A stretch of 13,529 nt of DNA from Paraglomus occultum (taxonomy: Eukaryota > Glomeromycota > Glomeromycetes > Paraglomerales > Paraglomeraceae). A model generated the notes under the pieces. That model was not told the DNA's origin, searched no databases, and saw only the letters and a program-made list of their open reading frames with translations. How positions within the stretch are numbered: position 1 is the stretch's first letter; each line of letters begins with the position of its first letter. The stretch covers positions 1-13,529 of the forward strand of contig CAJVPJ010000996.1 of assembly GCA_910592205.1 (NCBI GenBank). The letters are read 5' to 3'. Shown one piece after another: positions 7,573 to 13,529 of this stretch. The position numbers and the translations under genes were made by a program.

Positions 7573-8984
7573 AGCTGCATACAGTAACTAATTATAATAG
7601 TCTTTTAATCTCACGTACAAAGTTAGTTACGGTTCGAAGAAAGGATCTGGTTATGTTGAACTAAAAAGATTACAACCGAAACCGATGAACCAAAAAAGAG
7701 CGTTTGCAGCGTGTTTCCTATCAATTACAAACGTTTTACTCCAAGACAACCTTGAGGTTAGGCCGAATATTAACTTATTTGTGATTGAACATCGGAGCAT
7801 AGTGATTTAAGATGAGCGTGGTTAACTAATTCGTCTATTATTATTGAAGCAGATTGCGCGATATGTATAAATGTTTTGATTACTAGTCTGGTTATAAATC
7901 AGTACGCTGACTGATCGTCATTCTCGTTATTAGATATACAACCAATGTTAAAGAATGAGAGACTTATTTAAAGATCACGTTTCAAAAAGAGACTCTTGAC
8001 GGCGAAAACAAATACAAGATCGAAGGATGTGAGTAAGCTAAACGGTGCATTTACCAGATAATGTTAGTATACTGTCCACTGAAAATATTTATTATTAATG
8101 TTATCACAGGAGGCGAAGAAATGCGTTATGTTCGACACGTTTCCTCCAGTATATGCTCTGCAGATTTTTTATTCGCTTTAATTTTTATTCTCTTAGAACT
8201 TTCCATCGTTTCTAATAGTATGCTATGTTGGTTAACTGAATTATTTTACACTAGCATCTTGTTTACGTATTTGTGCGATGCTCAACTAGTGAATCCAAAT
8301 GTGCCACATTGGGCAACGCTGCGAATAGTGTTTGACGCAGAATGTCATGACACCTGACAGTATAGCAATAAAGACGTTCACGAATTGCATTATTCAAAAG
8401 ATTTTTATTATTTCAATCAATTGTTCCTTGACATGGTAAATGTTAGTTTTAAGTACACGTAGATTTTAAAGTGTTTCTTTAAACATGTCACTGACAAGTA
8501 ACGCGTGATATTAACCGAGTCTAAAACTTATTACTGAGTTTTACATGGAGGAAAATGTAATTCGTTCGTCCACACTACTCAAATTTTGCATCTCACTGTA
8601 AATAAATTTGCGCTGCTGTATTAATTAAAAGAAAATTTCAATAGCAATGCGTTCTTTATGACAAGACATTTATAATCTTGTCAGTCAGCGAACTATTCGA
8701 GAAACGCACGTTATCCTTAGAGTAGACGCGTTCTCACGTGTTAGAGAACATATATCGGTCGTTATATAACGTTGGAACGTGATAGCTATAGGGACTAAGT
8801 TTACTACAGAACTTTTGAAATGCCAAGCTACTGAGTTCTGTGGGTAACGTTATTTTGAGGCTTTCTATTAATGAAAGTATAAAATAGAATTAACTGTTCA
8901 AAGAACGAATTATTGGACGTAGAGGAAGAAAATCGACTGTGCCCAAAATCTTTCTATGTGATAGGGCCACGCCTGAAAGCACTA
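7573..8984. other. intergenic, no supported gene
   Basis: Several short open frames occur: a plus frame near 7665-7810, another at 8061-8357 and one at 8883-8984 reading EEENRLCPKSFYVIGPRLKA. None carries a recognised motif. The last runs straight into the transposon end at 8983. Confidence 0.4.
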
Positions 8985-9007
8985 CAGTCAACCTCCCCCA
9001 CAGTCAC
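8985..9007 (+). repeat. left terminal inverted repeat of outer element
   Basis: 23 bp, one mismatch to the reverse complement of 9873-9895; preceded by TA at 8983-8984. Confidence 0.88.
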
Positions 9008-9106
9008 CTCTTATATAGTCACACCCCCATACAGTCACAGGCTGCCAGTCATTTTCATAGTAATTTACCTCCTTTACAGTCACAATATTATTATAGTCAC
9101 AGTCAC
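9001..9106 (+). repeat. cluster of subterminal (C/T)AGTCAC motifs
   Basis: AGTCAC preceded by C or T occurs at 9001, 9017, 9032, 9077, 9094 and 9100, with a near copy (CAGTCAT) at 9046. One further direct copy lies near the right end at 9848-9854. All extend the TIR tip sequence. Such arrays near transposon ends usually bind transposase; that role is inferred. Confidence 0.7.
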
Positions 9107-9148
9107 CCGATTTGAATCCCCTTTCCTTGATTTTAAATGCACGTGTTA

Positions 9149-9172
9149 CAGTCAAAGCTCGGAAAACCGATA
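9149..9172 (+). repeat. left terminal inverted repeat of nested element
   Basis: 24 bp, one mismatch to the reverse complement of 9429-9452; preceded by TA. Confidence 0.85.
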
Positions 9173-9182
9173 GCAGTGTTTT

Positions 9183-9235
9183 CGTCTCTTTCTATCGGTT
9201 TTGCGAATAAATTTCGAAAAACCGATGTAGAGACG
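9183..9235. repeat. imperfect hairpin inside the nested element
   Basis: CGTCTCT...TCGGTTTT (from 9183) pairs with AAAACCGAT...AGAGACG (to 9235), separated by a short loop (about 9203-9216) and a few mismatches in the stem. It reuses the TIR inner motif AAAACCGAT in both orientations. Confidence 0.7.
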
Positions 9236-9428
9236 TAGTATTGGTTTTGAGAGATTATTACATTTTATTGGTGGAAGCAATTACATAGCAAATTAAGAAC
9301 TGTGGAAATTTCTGATTTCAATGAACGCAGAACTGACACTCGGCGAATCATTGACAAATGGCGTTAGGTTGTCCACGCCTGCTAAAGAAGCTGTAGTTCA
9401 TATTCCTTGTCACTTTTTTCTTTGCCTT

Positions 9429-9452
9429 TATCGGTTTTCTGAGCTTTGACTG
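9429..9452 (-). repeat. right terminal inverted repeat of nested element
   Basis: 24 bp, one mismatch to the left end; followed by TA at 9453-9454. Confidence 0.85.
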
Positions 9453-9872
9453 TATTAATCATATCATGCTTTGTAAAATATAACTTTATTGATTAAATAT
9501 CGCTGCAAGTCGAAAATAAAAATATTTTCAAAAAATGTCAAAGCATTTATCTAAAACACGATCTCAACTGAGTATAGAAATAAATGTAAAATTTGTGAAT
9601 ATACTAGGCGAGTGAAGCATAGCGATATGATAAATTATTTAATGAGAAGTTTAATCTTATGATTGATAGTTCAACTGTTAGCAAATCAAACAATGTAGGC
9701 ATAGATGTTAGTGACTTGCAAGTATATGAATTTACTTAACCTCAAAGCATTAACAAAATACCTTAGTGCTGGTTAGATACATCCGTTGGTTTTAATAAAA
9801 TTACAGATAATAACATAGGTCACATGACTAATATAATCCCTTCTAGACAGTCACAGGTTTGGTCCCAATTGT

Positions 9873-9895
9873 GTGACTGTAGGGGAGGTTGACTG
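9873..9895 (-). repeat. right terminal inverted repeat of outer element
   Basis: 23 bp, one mismatch to the left end; followed by TA at 9896-9897. Its outer tip is 42 bp before the glycosyltransferase ATG. Confidence 0.88.
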
Positions 9896-9937
9896 TAGTT
9901 CTTTTCATAAATGCTAGTTACGTAATAAGTCTCATAG

Positions 9938-11693
9938 ATGCACCACTATCGTCGCCAATTCCAATATACCTGTCTTTATTTTATCCGGCTTCTCTTCCGC
10001 CGACGTTTACGTAGACTGGTTCTGATTTTCATCTTCTTAACTCTTTTGTTCATTATCTTCCGTCGGCTCACGTATCACCTTCCCGCACTTTCCTCCGATC
10101 AACTGTTTCCCCGTCCTTTTCACAATATATCTCAGCATAAAGCACGCATTTGTAATAGCAATAATCTCTGCTCGTACTGGTTGGCAGGATATTGGAAAGA
10201 CGATGATTTGAAGAGACAGAAATTATATCATGATGTCGTTTCGATTGAAGTGCCGATTGGAATGACCGTTACGTTGTTGACGAACGAGACGAGAAAGATA
10301 TTTCAGTACGGTTTCGGGGAATGCGTTGATGAAGACACTTGCAGATATGTGAGTAGATTAAACATCGAAGGTACTGGTAATGAGCAACGGAAGAAACTAT
10401 ACTATGCGAAAAAGGACGGTTTTGAGAGCAGAGCTAAATCTATGAGATCTGTAAAACCAGGATGTCTACTTTAGGTCTTAATCTAATTGTGTTTGCGTTT
10501 CAAATAGTGGACTTGCGACTAGCCTTGGAACAGATTCATACATACAGTAAGTTAATAAGCATCCGTCTCGATTGTGCTTGACGTTTGTAAGTAACGGCTT
10601 TTTTTTTTTCAGTTGATGACAGAAAATTAGAAGAACTTATTTATTATCACAAGTCACAGTTTACGTTCATAGAATCGGATGTGACCTTAATTAGCCAGTT
10701 TACAGTCAATAGATTAGAGCGTTTCGAGCAGGCATTGGGTGCATGGTCAGGCCCTGTATCAGCCGTAATGTGAGCAATAGCATATTTATGGCTGGAAATT
10801 TTTGTCAAGCTACGTACACGCAGCGTCTAACATACTTCTCTTCCTGGTTTGATAATAGTTATCTAATTTCCCCACATGATATTGGCGTGCTAATTACATA
10901 CTTTTCGATGGATAAGAATGCTTACTTATACAGTCGAGTTGATCTTACTATAGTCAAGCCAGATTACTCAAACGGTATTTACCTCAAATATCCGATCAAC
11001 AAACTTCGTAATATCGGAATAGAGGCCGCACCAACGAACTACATATTTGTTATGGATGCCGACTTCGTTCCTACACCGCAACTATACGAATTCGCCGTTT
11101 CGTACGTAGTACCACAGCTGCAAACACTAGAACGACCAACAGTGTTTGTTGTGCCGTGTGTCGCATTGGTTGAAGATTATAAGGGACGACCTCCAAGAGA
11201 TATAAGCGATCTTAGGCGATTGTATTCTAACGGTTGGGCGTACGTCACTGATCCACGAGCAGGGCATGGGCCAACAGGGACCAAGCTGCTTTTATCACAT
11301 CCGTTGAAAGTGTCTCGGCCGTATTATGAAGTTTGCTATGAATCCCAGTGGGAGCCATACTATATATTACCGAAGAGTGCGCCGATGTACGATGAGCGGT
11401 TCAGGAACCAAGGAGGGGATAAACAACAGCATACGTTAGCCCTGAATGCCCTTAAATACAGATTCCTCGTACTTAGGGAACATTTTATATATCACTTGGA
11501 CCATGCCAAGCTTCTGTGGCCCGGAGGAGGTTTTAAGCATGCACAATTGACGGAGAAAGAATTTACGTATTTTGAGCATTATATTCCAGAATTGGAAAAG
11601 AAATTTGGTATCACTGTTAGGTGGCCGCGAGGGTGTTCTCGGGCACTTTTTAAGGATCAAATGCGAGATTTGGTTGGGATTGGAGTCGGATAA
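9938..11693 (+). CDS. LARGE-like family 49 glycosyltransferase (type II membrane protein), four proposed exons
   Basis: Proposed exons are 9938-10418, 10508-10546, 10613-10769 and 10859-11693, giving 503 residues in a consistent frame. The product has an Arg-rich cytosolic start, a signal-anchor helix (residues about 27-41, LVLIFIFLTLLFIIF) and a luminal catalytic domain. That domain includes ESDVTLISQF, SGPVSAVIYL (spanning the third intron), KPDYSNG, YPINKLRNIGIE and the DxD motif in FVMDADFVP (D292, D294), which binds Mn2+ and the nucleotide sugar. This order is that of the Glyco_transf_49 / LARGE family, acting in the Golgi. Donor and acceptor sugars cannot be told from sequence. The exon 1-2 junction is the weak point: donor GTTTTG (10419) fits phase, but a 44-nt intron from 10465 or a frameshift near 10474 would also fit. 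The ATG follows a transposon end by 42 bp. No damaging break is seen if the introns are real. Confidence 0.88.
10419..10507 (+). other. proposed intron 1 of the glycosyltransferase (89 nt), donor uncertain
   Basis: Acceptor CAAATAG at 10507 with an upstream TCTAAT branch-like site is needed to enter the DLRLALEQ frame in phase 1. Phase-1 donors are GTTTTG at 10419, GTAATG about 45 bases earlier, or GTCTAC at 10465. The stronger-looking GTAAAA at 10451 is out of phase. Confidence 0.45.
10547..10612 (+). other. intron 2 of the glycosyltransferase (66 nt)
   Basis: Consensus donor GTAAGT, CTTGAC branch-like sequence and a T-run before CAG. Joining 10546 to 10613 gives HTYIDDRKLEEL in frame. Confidence 0.85.
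10770..10858 (+). other. intron 3 of the glycosyltransferase (89 nt)
   Basis: Donor GTGAGC, branch GTCTAAC near 10825-10831 and acceptor AATAG. It removes an in-frame TGA at the donor and joins SAV to IYLISPHDI, the expected family sequence. Confidence 0.9.
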
Positions 11694-13529
11694 AACGATT
11701 TGGATTCGTAGTTTCTGGTACTAATCTATTCCAAATTACTAAAAATTACTAAAAGTAGATTTAATAACGTAGAATAATTTGACTAATTGGAAATCAGTAA
11801 TAGAAATTGTTGATATAGACCGATAATATACCGTGATTGATTTGATTGGTGAACGTATATCCAATGACAACACGTTATGCCATAAAATTCAAATTTTCGA
11901 GCTGCAATGGTTCCTCACGTGGGAGTTTCATTAATTTATAAAGTCTTAAACATGCACGCGGCAACTTTAAATTGGTATCTTCGAGTTGGTAGGCCATCTG
12001 CCTACAGTTTGTCTTACCTTTTTAATTCAAATATGCTGCGTACCTTTTAAGAGCCGCAGAATATCTAATTTTAGAACATAAAATTTTTGTTCTCTAACTT
12101 CTGTTAAAGCTGACAAAGTTAAGGAGAGGGAATTACTAACATTTCAAATATCCGTCTGACCACTAAATTGTAATATAATAGTAAACAAAGACGTTGTACC
12201 ACAGCCACAAAGAGAACTTGAACTTTCTGCAGATTTAACAACCGTCAATCGGAAACCAATCGAACGCTGTGTGCTGAGTGCCATATGCCGAATACCGAAT
12301 ATCGAATGTTGATTTCGAACAAGTCTTGTAGTAGATATCGTCGAGAGGGAAACAAATCATCTAGTCTGTAATGTCACTAATCTCTTTTCCCATCAGTAAT
12401 CCGAATACATCCTGAGATGCAGAGTCGAATACATAATAATAATTTGAAATTAGTCCGGAGACATCAATCCGTTGAATGGAAAATGATCGGCACACAACAA
12501 CGGAAACAAAGACATTATCTGAGGGCCAGACACCGAATAACAATGGTAAATTAAACTGTCTGATTTGCTGATATGATGCCATTATTACAAAATAAGTGAT
12601 CTGCATGATAATGAGAGTTGATGTTACTGTTTTTCAGCCATGCTCCGTGTTACAATAAAATTTGAAATTTGGATGACATCAAAGCATGGAACGGGGGTCG
12701 GAGGCATATCTCACTCACAATATTACTCGACGGAATACTCGTTGGACCAGACAAAGATTTCGGAAATTCAACTCCGTAGTCAGCATTGCCTTGTTTGTTG
12801 TATGTTCCGGGAATATGTCAATGGTTTCTTTTTTCGTTATTTTTAGTCATAAAAAGTCTCCTGGAATACAACATTCAATTAAAAATAAAGTACGGCGATA
12901 CTACTTAAGATCAACCGATCTAAATCAACCGTGTAGCGCACAGCCGAAGTATGCTTGAACAACGTTGCTAATGCCTCCTATTTTCAGTTTTATTTGGGGT
13001 TTATTACGTACTCAAGTGATACACTTGATTGACGAACACATCCATTTGTCAGCTTATTCATAAATCTATGGAAGCAAAAGCTTCTCCCTCGTTTATGCAA
13101 AGCAGTGTCACTGGTATCTTTCCGTATATCCGATATTTCTGACCAGTTACACTTAAGTCAGAACAGATTACTGATGCCAGAATTCACAATGTGGTTTCCA
13201 TCGCATCTGACAGAGACCAATCGGGATGGTACAAAAGGTTGCCGCTCATGCAGAATATGATTAGCTAGCAAAATCCCTCATCACCTCCCATGATGGCGCC
13301 CTGACTAAGTCAATTTGAAATATGGCAAAAACTTTTTGATTCAACTATGCTTATCTTCGATGCGTCTGTAGAAACTTATGTAACAATTTGATGTCCTAAC
13401 TATGACAAATACCCTATTCGTACACCGTTCGATTTGGATACATTCTCCCAATTAGGTATCAAATTCAAAATGCAAGTACGCATTTTTCCTTTCTAGTCGG
13501 TACTTCACTATATATGTACAACAAACCGC
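11694..13529. other. intergenic, no supported gene
   Basis: AT-rich stretch after the glycosyltransferase. Weak open frames exist at 12361-12606 (minus) and 12640-12958 (plus, two overlapping). Strong acceptor-like TTTTTCAG (about 12630-12638) and TATTTTCAG (about 12979-12987) sequences occur, but no family motif or consistent exon chain was found. Three tandem 7-bp units lie at 12287-12307. Confidence 0.45.
12287..12307. repeat. three tandem 7-bp units
   Basis: GCCGAAT, ACCGAAT and ATCGAAT follow each other directly. It is a small slippage-type repeat. Confidence 0.55.

Larger units (their letters stand above)
9149..9452. mobile_element. 304-bp TA-flanked MITE nested in the larger element
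   Basis: Terminal inverted repeats of 24 bp, 9149-9172 and 9429-9452, match at 23 positions (tip CAGTCAAAGCTC, inner part GAAAACCGATA). TA flanks both ends (9147-9148 and 9453-9454). The first seven bases CAGTCAA are shared with the outer element, but the rest of the TIR differs, so this is a separate family of similar type. There is no coding capacity. AAAACCGAT-type subterminal copies lie at 9193-9202 (inverted) and 9217-9226. Confidence 0.85.
8985..9895. mobile_element. 911-bp non-autonomous TA-flanked DNA transposon (Tc1/mariner-pogo type)
   Basis: Terminal inverted repeats of 23 bp, 8985-9007 and 9873-9895, match at 22 positions (CAGTCAACCTCCCC then C or T, then ACAGTCAC). Each end is flanked by TA (8983-8984 and 9896-9897), as expected for Tc1/mariner, pogo or Fot-like transposases. 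CAGT tips are common in pogo/Tigger-like families. No transposase frame lies inside, so it is non-autonomous. It contains a second, different element at 9149-9452; without that insertion its length would be about 605 bp. The open frame at 8913-9173 crosses its left end and is not a gene. Confidence 0.85.

Noticed and set aside
8061-8357. 98-codon plus-strand frame with hydrophobic middle
   Set aside because: AT-rich translation rich in L, I, F and S gives this appearance by chance; no motif found.
8913-9173. 86-codon plus-strand open frame
   Set aside because: It crosses the left end of the outer transposon, and its C-terminal half is translated AGTCAC repeats.
8982-9900. CACTA (EnSpm) element, because the left side reads CACTACAG
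   Set aside because: The right end reads CTGTAGTT rather than ending in TAGTG, and no 3-bp target duplication is seen. TA flanks with CAGT tips fit both ends better.
10743-10858. N-terminal part of a 316-codon frame running into the glycosyltransferase exon
   Set aside because: It is exon 3 in the wrong frame plus intron 3; the family sequence enters this frame only at 10859.
12361-12606. 81-codon minus-strand frame with hydrophobic composition
   Set aside because: No motif, no splice partner and no family likeness; not enough support for a gene.
12640-12958. Two overlapping plus-strand frames after a TTTTTCAG acceptor, one with a basic segment followed by a hydrophobic stretch
   Set aside because: The membrane-anchor look is suggestive but there is no downstream catalytic domain or donor partner.
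1-13529. tRNA, rRNA, CRISPR, telomeric repeats
   Set aside because: Scanned by eye for B-box-like GGTTCGANTCC, long conserved RNA blocks and regular spaced repeats; none found. A covariance-model search could still find small RNAs.

Overview
The window is eukaryotic and looks fungal. It is AT-rich and gene-poor, carries short GT-AG introns of about 60-90 nt, and holds three kinds of sequence typical of early-diverging fungi: Crinkler (CRN)-type effector remnants, a LARGE-like family 49 glycosyltransferase, and TA-targeting DNA transposons. My best guess from gene content is an arbuscular mycorrhizal (Glomeromycotina) or related Mucoromycota genome. That assignment is inference; no rRNA or other phylogenetic marker is present.

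Layout. (1) 1-395: 3' end of a mariner element with a DD34D transposase, cut by the window edge. (2) 484-695: an imperfect tandem duplication, followed by a weak spliced-gene candidate (703-1099). (3) 1329-2652, minus strand: one long decayed CRN gene with a ubiquitin-like header and a PD-(D/E)XK nuclease-like C-terminus, spread over several frames with nonsense codons. (4) 3080-3300, minus: the C-terminal remnant of a HAD-type sugar-phosphatase. (5) 4003-5108, plus: a second CRN-class remnant with a P-loop NTPase followed by a nuclease-like domain, again frameshifted, then an unrecognised 104-codon frame. (6) 5400-8980: mostly empty AT-rich DNA with diverged repeats, palindromes and one possible retropepsin scrap. 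(7) 8985-9895: a 911-bp non-autonomous TA-flanked element carrying a second, different TA-flanked element (304 bp) nested inside it. (8) 9938-11693: the one gene that looks intact, a type II membrane glycosyltransferase of the LARGE/GT49 class with four proposed exons, starting 42 bp after the transposon's right end. (9) 11694-13529: no convincing gene.

Overall this is effector-rich, transposon-rich accessory DNA where most genes are decaying. The two CRN remnants diverge from each other around the HAD scrap. The glycosyltransferase would act in the secretory pathway and has no evident functional link to the CRN genes. I found no wholly new system. The strongest structural findings are the nested transposons and the multi-frame reading of the two effector pseudogenes.
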